DNA of 64,000 bases from Zeimonas sediminis (GCF_023721795.1 NZ_JAMQYE010000001.1:682001-746000), one strand, 5' to 3'. Positions 30,897 through 42,876 are shown, numbered from the stretch's first letter. The notes: generated from the letters alone by a model not told the origin. Numbers and translations are program-made.

Positions 30897-32240
30897 TCAC
30901 TCCCGGGCGGTGCGCTCGAAGCGGGCCAGCAGGTCGTTGCCGCGCGAGGTGATCTTCTCGAGCGCCTGCTTCGCGGTCTGCTTGCCGGCCAGCATCGACT
31001 CCATCTCCTCGTGGATCACGTCGCGGATCTGCACGAAGTTGCCGAGCCGCACGCCGCGCGACTTGTCGGTGGTCTTGACGATCATCTGCTGGACCGACAC
31101 GTCGGTGCCCGGGTTCTTGTCGTAGAAGCCGCTCTTCTTCGTGAGCTCGTAGGCGGCGATGGTCAGCGGCAGGTAGCCGGTGGCCTGGTGCCATTCGGCC
31201 TGGACCTCGGGCGAGGACAGGAAGTCGAAGAACTTCGCGACGCCCTTGTACTCGGCGGGCTTCTTGCCGGACATCACCCACAGGCTGGCGCCGCCGATCA
31301 CCGTGTTCTGCGGCGCGCCCGGCACGTCGGAGTAGTACGGCAGCTTCGCGATGCCGAAGTCGAACTTGGCGTTGCGCTTGACGTTCGCGTAGGCGGCCGA
31401 GCTGCCGGTGAACATCGCGCATTCGCCGCTGTAGAACTTCGCGTCGCCCTGGTTGGTGCGGCCCGGATACAGGAACCAGCCGTCCTTCGCCCACTGCGCC
31501 AGGTTGTTCAGGTGCCGCTCGTGAACCGGCGTGTTCACGACCAGGCGCGCCTTGGTGCCGCCGAAGCCGTTGTTCTCGGTGGCGAAGGCCACGTTGTGCC
31601 AGGCCGAGAAGCTCTCCATGTGGACCCAGCTCGCCCAGCTGGACGTGTAGCCGCAGCTCGCGGCGTTCGAGGCCTTGATCTTGGCGGCCGCGGCGGCGAC
31701 CTCGGGCCAGGTCTCGGGCACCTTGGCGATGCCCGCCTTCGCGAAGGCGTCCTTGTTGTAGTAGAAGACCGTGGTCGAGCTGTTGAACGGGAACGAGAGC
31801 ATCTCGCCCTTGTTCGTCGTGTAGAAGCCCGCCACCGCCGGCACGTAGGCCGTGCGGTCGAACTTGTAGCCGGCGTCCTTCATCAGCTTCTCGACCGGCA
31901 CGATCGCGCCCTTGGCGGCCATCATCGTGGCGGTGCCGACCTCGAAGACCTGGATGATGTGCGGGGCGTTCCCGGCGCGGAAGGCGGCGATGCCGGCGGT
32001 CATCGACTCGGGATACGAGCCCTTGTAGACCGCGGTGACCTTGTACTCGGACTGGCTCTTGTTGAAGCGGTCGGCGAGGCTGTTCAGACGGTCGCCCAGC
32101 GCGCCGGTCATCGAGTGCCACCACTGGATCTCGGTCTGCGCCGACGCCGGCATCGAGGCGGTCAGGCCCGCCGACACCAGCGCGACGGCCAGGCCGCTGC
32201 GCGCCCAGCCCCCGAGGGCGGCGAAACGCTCGTTCTTCAT
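30897..32240 (-). CDS. ugpB: sn-glycerol-3-phosphate ABC transporter substrate-binding protein UgpB
   Basis: 447-residue periplasmic binding protein. A clear signal peptide (SGLAVALVSAGLTASMPASAQ) precedes the mature protein beginning TEIQWWHSMTGALG. It captures glycerol 3-phosphate or glycerophosphodiesters for UgpAE. The ATG at 32240 follows AGGAGAG; the frame opens further upstream without homology. It is the first gene of the ugpBAE-ugpQ operon, divergent from the EamA transporter. Confidence 0.95.
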   Translation of the reverse strand: MKNERFAALGGWARSGLAVALVSAGLTASMPASAQTEIQWWHSMTGALGDRLNSLADRFNKSQSEYKVTAVYKGSYPESMTAGIAAFRAGNAPHIIQVFEVGTATMMAAKGAIVPVEKLMKDAGYKFDRTAYVPAVAGFYTTNKGEMLSFPFNSSTTVFYYNKDAFAKAGIAKVPETWPEVAAAAAKIKASNAASCGYTSSWASWVHMESFSAWHNVAFATENNGFGGTKARLVVNTPVHERHLNNLAQWAKDGWFLYPGRTNQGDAKFYSGECAMFTGSSAAYANVKRNAKFDFGIAKLPYYSDVPGAPQNTVIGGASLWVMSGKKPAEYKGVAKFFDFLSSPEVQAEWHQATGYLPLTIAAYELTKKSGFYDKNPGTDVSVQQMIVKTTDKSRGVRLGNFVQIRDVIHEEMESMLAGKQTAKQALEKITSRGNDLLARFERTARE

Positions 32241-32318
32241 GCTTGTTCTCTCCTCTGGAATTGCCGGCAGCGGCCGGGCCACCGGACCGCCCCGAACTGA
32301 GGCGGCGCCGGAGATTGT

Positions 32319-32353
32319 TTGCCGGAAATGTTACATGAGGGTTGCCGGAAATG
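32319..32353. repeat. 12-bp direct repeat flanking a short palindrome in the ugpB/EamA gap
   Basis: TTGCCGGAAATG occurs at 32319-32330 and again at 32342-32353, with the palindrome ATGTTACAT (32328-32336) between. The first seven bases of the unit (TTGCCGG) recur at 32261-32267. The repeats lie about 80-110 bp before ugpB and 70-105 bp before the EamA start, a natural place for an operator. No clear Pho box is seen. Confidence 0.5.
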
Positions 32354-32423
32354 GCGTCACCCGATCGGGGAAACCCCTGGACGCATGCCCCGGCCGGCAA
32401 ACGAACCCGGTATCCTCGCGCCG

Positions 32424-33365
32424 ATGAACAGCTCCCCTCGCCTGCCCGGCGCGGCACCGTCCGCGAGCCGCACGACGGTTTCGCGCGATGCCGGGGCGCT
32501 GCCGCCGCAGGCGGTGATGCTGCAGGTGCTGCTGTGCGCGATCTGGGGGCTGGGCCAGGTCGCGATGAAGGTCGGCAACGAGGGCATCTCGCCGGTCTGG
32601 CAGGCGGCGCTGCGCTCGGCCGGCGCCGCCCTGCTGCTGCTCGGCTGGATCGGCTGGCGCCGCATCCCCGTGTGGCGCAGCGACGGCACGCTGGCGCCGG
32701 GCATCCTGGCCGGCACGCTGTTCGGGCTGGAGTTCGCGCTGCTCTACTCCGGCCTGCTCTGGACCAACGCCTCGCGCGCGGCGGTGCTGCTCTACACGTC
32801 GCCGTTCTTCGTGGCGCTCGGCGCGCACTGGTTCGTTCCGGGCGACCGGCTGAACCGGCGCAAGCTGGTCGGGCTCGCCGCCGCCTTCGCCGGGGTCGTG
32901 ATCGCATTCGGCGAGCGCGCCGGCGCGCCGCAGCCGAACGCGCTGCTCGGCGACCTGATGTGCCTGGGCGCCGCTGTGCTCTGGGCCGCCACCACGATCG
33001 TGCTGAAGACGACGCCGCTGCGCAGCGCGCCGCCCGAGAAGAACCTGCTGTACCAGCTCGGCGTGTCGGCGCTGGTGATGGCCGCGCTGTCGGCGCTGCT
33101 CGGCGAGCCGGGGGTGTTCGCGCCGTCTGCGCTGATCTGGGGCCTGCTTGTCTTCCAGACCGTGGTCGTGGCGCTGGCCAGCTACCTCGCCTGGTTCTGG
33201 ATGGTGTCGCGCTACCGGGCCACGACGCTGCACGCCTTCACCTTCCTGACGCCGCTGTTCGGCGTGTTCTTCGGCGCCGCGCTGCTCGGCGAGCCGGTCG
33301 GCGCCACCCTCGTTGCGGCGCTCGCGCTGATCGCCGGCGGAATCGTGCTGGTGAACCGGGCCTGA
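32424..33365 (+). CDS. EamA/DMT-family transporter
   Basis: 313-residue polytopic protein with about ten hydrophobic helices in two EamA repeats; the second repeat ends PLFGVFFGAALLGEPVGATLVAALALIAGGIVLVNR, the usual family ending. It is a probable exporter or permease of small metabolites, substrate unknown. The ATG at 32424 is chosen; an open frame continues upstream into the ugpB promoter region. A 21-residue-long low-similarity start (NSSPRLPG...) precedes the first helix. It is read toward dnaE2. Confidence 0.87.
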   Translation: MNSSPRLPGAAPSASRTTVSRDAGALPPQAVMLQVLLCAIWGLGQVAMKVGNEGISPVWQAALRSAGAALLLLGWIGWRRIPVWRSDGTLAPGILAGTLFGLEFALLYSGLLWTNASRAAVLLYTSPFFVALGAHWFVPGDRLNRRKLVGLAAAFAGVVIAFGERAGAPQPNALLGDLMCLGAAVLWAATTIVLKTTPLRSAPPEKNLLYQLGVSALVMAALSALLGEPGVFAPSALIWGLLVFQTVVVALASYLAWFWMVSRYRATTLHAFTFLTPLFGVFFGAALLGEPVGATLVAALALIAGGIVLVNRA

Positions 33366-33394
33366 ACCGGGCCTGAGGCGGGCCCGAGGATATA

Positions 33395-33410
33395 CTGTAT
33401 TTTCATACAG
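33395..33410. promoter_or_regulatory. LexA (SOS) box of dnaE2
   Basis: CTGT-N8-ACAG palindrome, ACTGTATTTTCATACAGT at 33394-33411. It is the exact reverse complement of the 18-bp lexA box at 24993-25010. It lies 64 bp before the dnaE2 ATG and overlaps a possible -10 (TATACT, 33391-33396). Confidence 0.88.
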
Positions 33411-33474
33411 TCTTCATGGGCGGCCGTCGATCCGATTCGTCGATGCCGCCGCCGGTCCTCGCGCCCGATCGCCG

Positions 33475-36400
33475 ATGCTTCCGCCCTACGCCGAGCTTCA
33501 CTGCGTCAGCAACTTCTCCTTCCTGCGCGGCGCCTCGCACCCCGAGGAGCTGGTCGAGCGGGCGCAGGCGCTCGACTATTCGGCGCTCGCGATCACCGAC
33601 GAATGCTCGCTGGCCGGGGTCGTGCGGGCGCACCTGCAGGCGCGCGGCGGCAGGCTGGCGCTGATCGTCGGCGCCGAGTTCTCGCTGCACGAGCTGCTGC
33701 CCTCTCCCGACCCGGGGCTGCCCTCGCCCGACCCGGGGCTGCCCGGCTTCCGGCTCGTCCTGCTCGCCACCGACCGCGACGGCTACGGCAATCTCTCGGA
33801 ACTGATCAGCGCGGCGCGCATGCGTGCCCCGAAGGGCCGCTACCGGCTGGTCGATGACGACCTTCGCCACGGCCTGGCCGGCTGCCTGGCCCTGCTGGTG
33901 CCGCCGCCGGCCGTCGCGGTGTCGCCACCCGAGGCCTTCGTCGGGGCAGCGCGCTGGCTGCGCGAGCGCTTCGACGACCGGGCGCGGATCGGCGTCGCGC
34001 TGCACGCCCGCGGCCACGACGCCGCGCTGCTCGAGGCCGCGCGCGAGGCCGGCCGGCGTGCGGGCCTGCGGCTCGTCGCCGCCGGCGACGTCCACTGCCA
34101 CCTGCGCTCGCGCAAGCCGCTGCAGGACACGCTGACCTCGATCCGGCTCGGCACCCCGGTGCGCCGGCTCGGTCACGCGCTGGCCTCGAACGCCGAGCAG
34201 CACCTGCGCAGCCGCCTGCGGCTGGCCCAGCTCTACCCGGCCGCGCTGCTCGAGGAAACGGTGGCGCTTGCCGAAAGCTGCCGCTTCTCGCTCGATTCGC
34301 TGCGCTACGAGTACCCCGACGAGATCGTGCCGCCCGGCGAAACGCCCGCCAGCTGGCTGCGCACGCTCGCGCTGCGCGGCGCCGCGAGGCGCTATCCCGG
34401 CGGCACGCCCGAAGCGGTCGCCCGGCAGATCGGGCACGAGCTCGCTCTGATCGCCGAGCTGCGCTACGAGCCCTACTTCCTCACCGTGGCCGACATCGTC
34501 GACTTCGCCCGCAGCCGCGGCATCCTGTGCCAGGGGCGCGGCTCGGCGGCGAACTCGGCGGTCTGCTTCTGCCTGGGCATCACCGAGGTCGACCCGGCGC
34601 GCGGCAACCTGCTGTTCGAGCGCTTCATCAGCCGCGAGCGCGCCGAGCCGCCCGACATCGACGTCGATTTCGAGCACCAGCGCCGCGAGGAGGTGATCCA
34701 GTACCTGTACGCGAAGTACGGCCGCGACCGCGCCGCGCTGGCGGCCACGGTGATCCGCTATCGCTCGCGCTCGGCCCTGCGCGACGTCGGCAAGGCGCTG
34801 GACATCGACCCGCGCGCGATCGAGGCGGTGGCCCGCGCGCAGAACTGGTGGGACCGTTCCCTGCGGCCGCAGGCGCTCGCCCACGCCGGCCTCGATCCGG
34901 CCTCGCGCAAGGCCCGGCTGTGGCTGGCGCTGGCCGCCACCCTGCGCGGCTTTCCCCGCCACCTGTCGCAGCACACCGGCGGCTTCGTCATCGCGCGCGA
35001 CCGGCTGACCCGGCTGGTGCCGGTCGAGAACGCCGCAATGGCCGAACGCAGCGTCGTCGAGTGGGACAAGGACGACCTCGACGCGCTGGGGCTGCTGAAG
35101 GTCGACGTGCTGGCGCTCGGCATGCTCAGCGCGATCCGCCGCGCGCTCGAGCTGATCGGCGCGCGGCGCGGCCGCCCCTTCCGCATGCAGGACGTCCCGG
35201 CCGAGGATCCCGCCACCTACGAGATGATCTCGCGCGCCGACACGGTCGGCGTGTTCCAGATCGAATCGCGCGCGCAGATGAGCATGCTGCCGCGGATGAA
35301 GCCGCGCTGCTTCTACGACCTGGTCATCGAGGTTGCGATCGTGCGCCCCGGCCCGATCCAGGGTGGCATGGTCCATCCGTACCTGCGCCGCCGCCAGGGC
35401 CTCGAGCCGGTCGTGTTCCCGCGCGACGAGATCCGGCCGGCGCTCGAGCGCACGCTCGGCGTGCCGATCTTCCAGGAGCAGGTGATGCAGATCGCGATGC
35501 TGGCGGCGGGCTTCGGCGCCGGCGAGGCCGACGCGCTGCGCCGCGCCATGGCGGCCTGGCGGCGGCGCGGCGACCTGGGCGGCTTCCGGGACAAGCTGGT
35601 CGACGGCATGACCCGGCGCGGCTATGCGCCCGAGTTCGCCGAGGCGGTGTTCCGGCAGATCCAGGGCTTCGGCGAATACGGCTTTCCCGAGAGCCACGCG
35701 GCCAGCTTCGCGCTGCTGGTCTACGTGTCGGCCTGGATCAAGCGCCACGAGCCGGCCGCCTTCCTGGCGGCACTGCTGAACAGCCAGCCGATGGGCTTCT
35801 ACGCGCCGGCGCAGCTGGTGCGCGACGCCCGCGCGCACGGCGTCGAGGTGCGCGGCGTCGACGTGCTGGCCAGCCAGTGGGAGAGCACGCTCGAAGGGAT
35901 CGGCGTGCCCACGGCACCCGGGGGCGAACGCCCGCGCGAAGACGCGAACCGGCAGCCGGCGGTGCGGCTCGGCCTGGACCGGGTGCGCGGCCTGTCGCAG
36001 GCCGGCGCGCTGCGGCTCCTGGCCGCCCGTGCCGAGCGAAGCCGCACGCGGCCGGGCAGGCCGCCCTTCGACGACGTCGACGACCTGGCGCGCGCCGCCC
36101 GCCTGGATCGCCGCGACCTGCAGTGCCTGGCCGACGCCGACGCGCTGAGGGCGCTGGCCGGCCACCGGCTGCAGGCCGCCTGGGAGGTCGCCGCGATCGC
36201 ACCGCTCCCTGCCCTGCTCGCCGACGCCGCGATCCGTGAGGCGCCGGTCGCGCTGCCCGAGCCCACTGCCGGCGAGAGCACGCTGGCCGACTATCGCTCG
36301 CTGGGCATTCCGATGGGCCGTCATCCGGTCGCGCTGCTGCGCCCGCAACTCGCGCGCCGCAGGGCCTGGCCGGCGGCCGAGCTGAGCCGGCTGCCGAACG

Positions 36401-36696
36401 GCCGCATCGTTTCGGCCAGCGGCATCGTCACCCACCGGCAACGGCCCGAAACCGCGCGCGGCGTCGTCTTCGTCACGCTGGAGGACGAGAGCGGCTCGAT
36501 CAACGTGATCGTCTGGCCGCAGGTCTTCGAGCGGCACCGGGCCGAGGTCCTGGCTGCCAGGCTGATGACCGTCCGCGGGCTCTGGCAGCGCGACGTCGAC
36601 ACCGGCGGCCAGGTGATGCACCTGATCGCCAGGCAGGTGATCGACGACACGCCGCTGCTCGGCCGCCTGGTGCCTGCGAGCCGCGATTTCCGCTGA
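33475..36696 (+). CDS. dnaE2: Error-prone DNA polymerase DnaE2
   Basis: 1073 residues, C-family polymerase alpha-subunit paralogue of the SOS mutasome. An N-terminal PHP domain (YAELHCVSNFSFLRGASHPEEL) precedes the polymerase core with the catalytic PDIDVDF (about residue 400) and WDKDDLDALGLLKVDVL. A late OB-fold (RIVSASGIVTHRQRPETARG...INVIVW) ends the protein, and the long C-terminal part of DnaE1 is absent, as in DnaE2. It acts with ImuA and ImuB in translesion synthesis. A tandem PSPDPGL duplication lies in the PHP domain near residues 76-89. The ATG at 33475 has no clear Shine-Dalgarno. Confidence 0.97.
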   Translation: MLPPYAELHCVSNFSFLRGASHPEELVERAQALDYSALAITDECSLAGVVRAHLQARGGRLALIVGAEFSLHELLPSPDPGLPSPDPGLPGFRLVLLATDRDGYGNLSELISAARMRAPKGRYRLVDDDLRHGLAGCLALLVPPPAVAVSPPEAFVGAARWLRERFDDRARIGVALHARGHDAALLEAAREAGRRAGLRLVAAGDVHCHLRSRKPLQDTLTSIRLGTPVRRLGHALASNAEQHLRSRLRLAQLYPAALLEETVALAESCRFSLDSLRYEYPDEIVPPGETPASWLRTLALRGAARRYPGGTPEAVARQIGHELALIAELRYEPYFLTVADIVDFARSRGILCQGRGSAANSAVCFCLGITEVDPARGNLLFERFISRERAEPPDIDVDFEHQRREEVIQYLYAKYGRDRAALAATVIRYRSRSALRDVGKALDIDPRAIEAVARAQNWWDRSLRPQALAHAGLDPASRKARLWLALAATLRGFPRHLSQHTGGFVIARDRLTRLVPVENAAMAERSVVEWDKDDLDALGLLKVDVLALGMLSAIRRALELIGARRGRPFRMQDVPAEDPATYEMISRADTVGVFQIESRAQMSMLPRMKPRCFYDLVIEVAIVRPGPIQGGMVHPYLRRRQGLEPVVFPRDEIRPALERTLGVPIFQEQVMQIAMLAAGFGAGEADALRRAMAAWRRRGDLGGFRDKLVDGMTRRGYAPEFAEAVFRQIQGFGEYGFPESHAASFALLVYVSAWIKRHEPAAFLAALLNSQPMGFYAPAQLVRDARAHGVEVRGVDVLASQWESTLEGIGVPTAPGGERPREDANRQPAVRLGLDRVRGLSQAGALRLLAARAERSRTRPGRPPFDDVDDLARAARLDRRDLQCLADADALRALAGHRLQAAWEVAAIAPLPALLADAAIREAPVALPEPTAGESTLADYRSLGIPMGRHPVALLRPQLARRRAWPAAELSRLPNGRIVSASGIVTHRQRPETARGVVFVTLEDESGSINVIVWPQVFERHRAEVLAARLMTVRGLWQRDVDTGGQVMHLIARQVIDDTPLLGRLVPASRDFR
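33700..33741 (+). repeat. 21-bp tandem duplication within dnaE2
   Basis: Two adjacent copies of a 21-bp unit (33700-33720 and 33721-33741), differing at one base, encode PSPDPGL twice in a surface loop of the PHP domain. The frame is kept. Confidence 0.85.
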
Positions 36697-36814
36697 TTTC
36701 GGCATCGTCGCAACGCGCGACGCCGCCGAACGGATCGTCCGGGACGCACGAGCGGCAGGCCAGGGCGCGCGCGATACGGGAAAATACCTAGCGACGAATC
36801 GAAGAGCCTCTGCC

Positions 36815-37639
36815 GTGCACCCTTACGAAGACGCCCCTCCCTCGGACTCGCCCCGGATCCTGGCCCTCTTTCGCCGGATGATCGTGAAGTTCGGGGTCGC
36901 CCGGTCGGTGATCGCGATGACGCTGACCAGCCTCGCGATGTCGCTGGCCGGCTCCGCGCTGTTGCGCACGCTGCTGGGTTCCGGCATCGAACAAAAGGAC
37001 GTCGTCGTCGCGGCGTTGCTGCCGATGCTGATCGCGCCGCCGCTCGCCTGGATGGGCATCAACCTGATCAGCCGCCTCGACCGCAGCGAGCGCGCCCAGC
37101 AGCATCTGGCCACGCACGACTCGCTGACCGAGCTGTGCAACCGACGCGAGTTCTTCCAGCGCATGGCGCGCGTCCACGAGCGCGCCCACCGCGAGGGCCG
37201 GCCCGCCTGGCTGCTGATGCTCGACCTCGACCGCTTCAAGGCGATCAACGACGAGTGCGGCCACCTGGCCGGCGATCGCGCGATTCGCCAGGTCGCCGAC
37301 CTCTGCCGGGCGGAAACCCGGCCCGGCGACGTGCTGGGGCGCTACGGCGGCGACGAGTTCGCGCTGGTCGTCGTGGGGCTGGACCGCGAGGCCGCCGGCT
37401 CGATCGCCGCGCGGCTGCGCCAGCGGATCACCGCCACGCCCCTGATCCTCTCGGACGGCCGGCGACTCGCGCTGAGCACGAGCATCGGACTGGCCGCCCT
37501 GGTGTCGCCAGACTCGCCCGGCCTGACGCTGGACCGGTCGATCGGCCAGGCCGACGACGCACTGCGCGAGGCCAAGCGCCTGGGGCGCGACCGGATCTGC
37601 GTCGCCGCCGGCGAGCGCTGCGAGCCGCTCGCGGCCTGA
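36815..37639 (+). CDS. Membrane-associated diguanylate cyclase (GGDEF)
   Basis: 274 residues. Two N-terminal membrane helices (about residues 32-50 and 64-84) with no recognisable sensor domain, then one GGDEF domain with an intact active site (GRYGGDEFALV) and an I-site RxxD (RPGD) five residues before it. It should make cyclic di-GMP under product inhibition. GTG start at 36815 with GAAGAG upstream. It is convergent with maeB, 14 bp between stops; the 118-bp gap from dnaE2 holds no other feature I can support. Confidence 0.92.
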   Translation: MHPYEDAPPSDSPRILALFRRMIVKFGVARSVIAMTLTSLAMSLAGSALLRTLLGSGIEQKDVVVAALLPMLIAPPLAWMGINLISRLDRSERAQQHLATHDSLTELCNRREFFQRMARVHERAHREGRPAWLLMLDLDRFKAINDECGHLAGDRAIRQVADLCRAETRPGDVLGRYGGDEFALVVVGLDREAAGSIAARLRQRITATPLILSDGRRLALSTSIGLAALVSPDSPGLTLDRSIGQADDALREAKRLGRDRICVAAGERCEPLAA

Positions 37640-37653
37640 GCGCCGCGCCCGGC

Positions 37654-39969
<2,316 letters not shown>

Positions 39970-40088
39970 CGTCGTCTCCTCTGGAATCCGGCGCGCCGGC
40001 CCCGGCCGGGCGCGATCGCGGCATTCGTTCACCGGATTCTAGAACGACGTGGCGCCGCAGATTATGGCGACGCCAGTCAAAGCAGCCG

Positions 40089-41300
40089 TTACTCCAGCCC
40101 GCGCGCCAGATCCTCGCAGATGTCGGCCGGGTCCTCGAGACCCACCGCCACCCGCAGCATGCCCTCGCCGATTCCCGCCTCGGCGCGCGCCGCGGGCGAC
40201 ATCCGGCCGTGCGTGGTGCTCGCCGGGTGCGTGATCGTCGACTTCACGTCGCCCAGGTTCGCGGTGATCGACAGCAACCGGCAGCCGTCGACGACGCGCC
40301 AGGCATTGGCGCGCCGCTCGGCGTCGCTTGCTCCGGCCAGCTCGAAGGCCAGCACCGCGCCGCCGGCGCCCTGCTGGGCGCGCGCCAGCGCGTGCTGCGG
40401 GTGCGACTCGAGCCACGGATAGCGCACCCGCTCGACGCCAGGCTGCATCTCGAGCCAGCGCGCCACGGTCAGCGCGTTCTCCGAGTGCTTCTGCATCCGG
40501 ATCGACAGCGTCTCCAGGCCCTTGGCCAGCATCCAGGCGTTGAAGGCCGACAGCGTGGGCCCGCAATAGCGCAGCACCGGCTGCAGCGCGTCGTTCATGT
40601 ACTTGCCGCTGCCGAGCACCGCTCCGCCGATCACCCTGCCCTGCCCGTCCAGGTACTTGGTGGCCGAGTGCACGACGATGTCGGCGCCCAGCTCGAGCGG
40701 GCGCTGCAGCGCCGGCGTGCAGAAGCAGTTGTCGACGACCAGCGGAATGCCGTGCCGCTTCGCGATCGCCGCGATCGCGCGCAGGTCCGCCACCTCGGTC
40801 AGCGGATTGGACGGCGTCTCCAGGAAGAGCATCCGCGTGTTCGGGCGGATCGCGGCCTGCCAGGCATCGGGGTCGGCCAGCGGCACGTAGCTGGTCTCCA
40901 CGCCGTAGCGGGTGAACAGCGAGAACAGCTGGATCGTGGTGCCGAACACGCCCTGCGAGCACACGACGTGGTCGCCGGTCTTCGTGAGGCTCATCAGCAC
41001 CGACATGATCGCGGACATGCCCGAGGCGGTCGCGCGGCAGTCCTCGGCGCCTTCCAGCGCCGCCAGCCGGTTCTCGAACAGCCGGACGGTCGGGTTGCCG
41101 AAGCGCGAATAGATGTAGCCCTCGGCCTCGCCGGCGAACTTGGCCGCCGCATGCTCGGCGCTGTCGTGCACGAAGCTCGAGGTGAGGAACATCGCCTCGG
41201 TGTGCTCGCCGAAGTGCGTGCGCTCGGTGCCCGCGCGCACCGCGCGGGTGTCGAAGCGATAGCCCGCTTCGAGGTCGTCGTTCTTGCTGTCTTCGCTCAT
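40089..41300 (-). CDS. metZ: O-succinylhomoserine sulfhydrylase
   Basis: 403-residue PLP enzyme of the Cys/Met metabolism family. The lysine that binds PLP lies in HSATKYLDGQGRVIGG, and the SGMSAIMSVLMSL and CFCTPALQRPLELGAD regions are typical of MetZ. It makes homocysteine from O-succinylhomoserine and sulfide (direct sulfhydrylation). It follows purF by 46 bp, the usual Burkholderiales arrangement. Confidence 0.94.
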   Translation of the reverse strand: MSEDSKNDDLEAGYRFDTRAVRAGTERTHFGEHTEAMFLTSSFVHDSAEHAAAKFAGEAEGYIYSRFGNPTVRLFENRLAALEGAEDCRATASGMSAIMSVLMSLTKTGDHVVCSQGVFGTTIQLFSLFTRYGVETSYVPLADPDAWQAAIRPNTRMLFLETPSNPLTEVADLRAIAAIAKRHGIPLVVDNCFCTPALQRPLELGADIVVHSATKYLDGQGRVIGGAVLGSGKYMNDALQPVLRYCGPTLSAFNAWMLAKGLETLSIRMQKHSENALTVARWLEMQPGVERVRYPWLESHPQHALARAQQGAGGAVLAFELAGASDAERRANAWRVVDGCRLLSITANLGDVKSTITHPASTTHGRMSPAARAEAGIGEGMLRVAVGLEDPADICEDLARGLE

Positions 41301-41346
41301 GCTGTCGTGGCGCGCGGCGGGCTGCGCCCGCCGGCGCTCGTGGGGC

Positions 41347-42876
41347 TCAGTCCCGGACGACCGAGAACTGCAGGTTCATCTGGCTGCGCGGCGTGTCCTC
41401 CTCGGCCGACGCGGGCGCGGCGAGACGCTGCCGCTCGATCTCGTCCAGGTAGGCCGGCGACACGTCGCCGGTCACGTAGCGGCCGTCGAAGCAGGACGCA
41501 TCGAAATCGCGCAGCGCGCGATTGACGTCGCGCACCGACTGCTTCATCTCCTCGATGCTCTGGTAGATCAGCGCGTCGGCGCCGATCGCGATGCGGATCT
41601 CGTCGTCGCTGCGGCCGTGCGCGATCAGCTCGCCGCGGGTCGGCATGTCGATGCCGTATACGTTCGGGAAGCGCACCGGCGGCGCGGCCGACGCGAAATA
41701 GACCTTGTTCGCGCCGGAGTCGCGCGCCATCTGCACGATCTCGCGCGAGGTGGTGCCGCGCACGATCGAGTCGTCGACGAGCAGCACGTTCTTGCCCTTG
41801 AACTCGACGCTCATCGCGTTGAGCTTCTGGCGCACCGTCTTCTTGCGCACCGCCTGCCCCGGCATGATGAAGGTGCGGCCGACGTAGCGGTTCTTGATGA
41901 AGCCCTCGCGGTAGGGGATGCCGAGCCGCATCGCGAGCTGCATCGCCGCCGGCCGCGAGGTGTCGGGGATCGGCATGACCACGTCGACGTCGCCGCGCCA
42001 GAGCTCGCGCGCGAGCTTCTCGGCGAGGTACTCGCCCATGCGCAGGCGCGCATCGTAGACCGACGCGCCGTCGATCATCGAGTCGGGGCGCGCGAAGTAG
42101 ACGTACTCGAACACGCAGGGGCTGAGCACCGGCGAGTCCGCGCACTGCTGCGTGTGGAGATTGCCGTCGAGGTCGATGAACACCGCCTCGCCGGGCGCGA
42201 CGTCGCGCACCAGCCGGTAGCCCAGGCCCTCGAGCGCCACCGACTCGGAGGCGACCAGGTACTCGGTGTCGCCCTGCTCGTTCTCGGCCTCGCCGTAGCA
42301 CAGCGGCCGGATTCCCCACGGGTCGCGGAAGGCCACCACCCCCGCGCCCGCGATCTCGGCCACGCAGGCATAGGCGCCGCGCACGCGGCGGTGAAGGCCG
42401 CGCACCGCCTCGAAGATCGAAGCGGGATCGAGCGTGACGCCGCTGACCGCCGCCTGCAGCTCGTTGGCGAGCACGTTGAGCAGCACCTCCGAGTCGGACT
42501 CGGTGTTGATGTGACGGCGGTCGCGCCGGAACATCTCGTCCTTCAGCTGCTCGGAGTTCGTCAGGTTGCCGTTGTGGGCCAGCATGATTCCGAACGGCGC
42601 ATTGACGTAGAAGGGCTGGGCCTCCTCGGAGTTGCTGGCCGACCCCGCGGTGGGGTAGCGCACGTGGGCAATGCCGCTGAAGCCCGGCAGCGAGCGCATG
42701 TTGCGCGTGCGGAAGACGTCGCGCACCAGGCCGTTGGCCTTGTGCATGTTGAAGGTCTTGCCCATCGCCGTGGCGATGCCGGCCGCGTCCTGGCCGCGGT
42801 GCTGCAGCAGCAGCAGGCCGTCGTAGAGCAACTGGTTGACCGGACTGCGCGAGACCGCGCCGAGAATTCCACACAT
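41347..42876 (-). CDS. purF: Amidophosphoribosyltransferase
   Basis: 509 residues. First committed step of purine synthesis: PRPP plus glutamine to phosphoribosylamine. The N-terminal glutaminase nucleophile is Cys2 (MCGILGAV), with no propeptide. The [11 protein letters not shown] segment and the PRPP-binding [14 protein letters not shown] are intact. It starts 17 bp after cvpA, an order conserved from E. coli (cvpA-purF) to beta-proteobacteria. Confidence 0.97.
   Translation of the reverse strand: MCGILGAVSRSPVNQLLYDGLLLLQHRGQDAAGIATAMGKTFNMHKANGLVRDVFRTRNMRSLPGFSGIAHVRYPTAGSASNSEEAQPFYVNAPFGIMLAHNGNLTNSEQLKDEMFRRDRRHINTESDSEVLLNVLANELQAAVSGVTLDPASIFEAVRGLHRRVRGAYACVAEIAGAGVVAFRDPWGIRPLCYGEAENEQGDTEYLVASESVALEGLGYRLVRDVAPGEAVFIDLDGNLHTQQCADSPVLSPCVFEYVYFARPDSMIDGASVYDARLRMGEYLAEKLARELWRGDVDVVMPIPDTSRPAAMQLAMRLGIPYREGFIKNRYVGRTFIMPGQAVRKKTVRQKLNAMSVEFKGKNVLLVDDSIVRGTTSREIVQMARDSGANKVYFASAAPPVRFPNVYGIDMPTRGELIAHGRSDDEIRIAIGADALIYQSIEEMKQSVRDVNRALRDFDASCFDGRYVTGDVSPAYLDEIERQRLAAPASAEEDTPRSQMNLQFSVVRD

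Noticed and set aside
33403-36705. 1100-codon minus-strand open frame opposite dnaE2
   Set aside because: Pure antisense shadow of a conserved gene; low-complexity composition and no recognisable domains.
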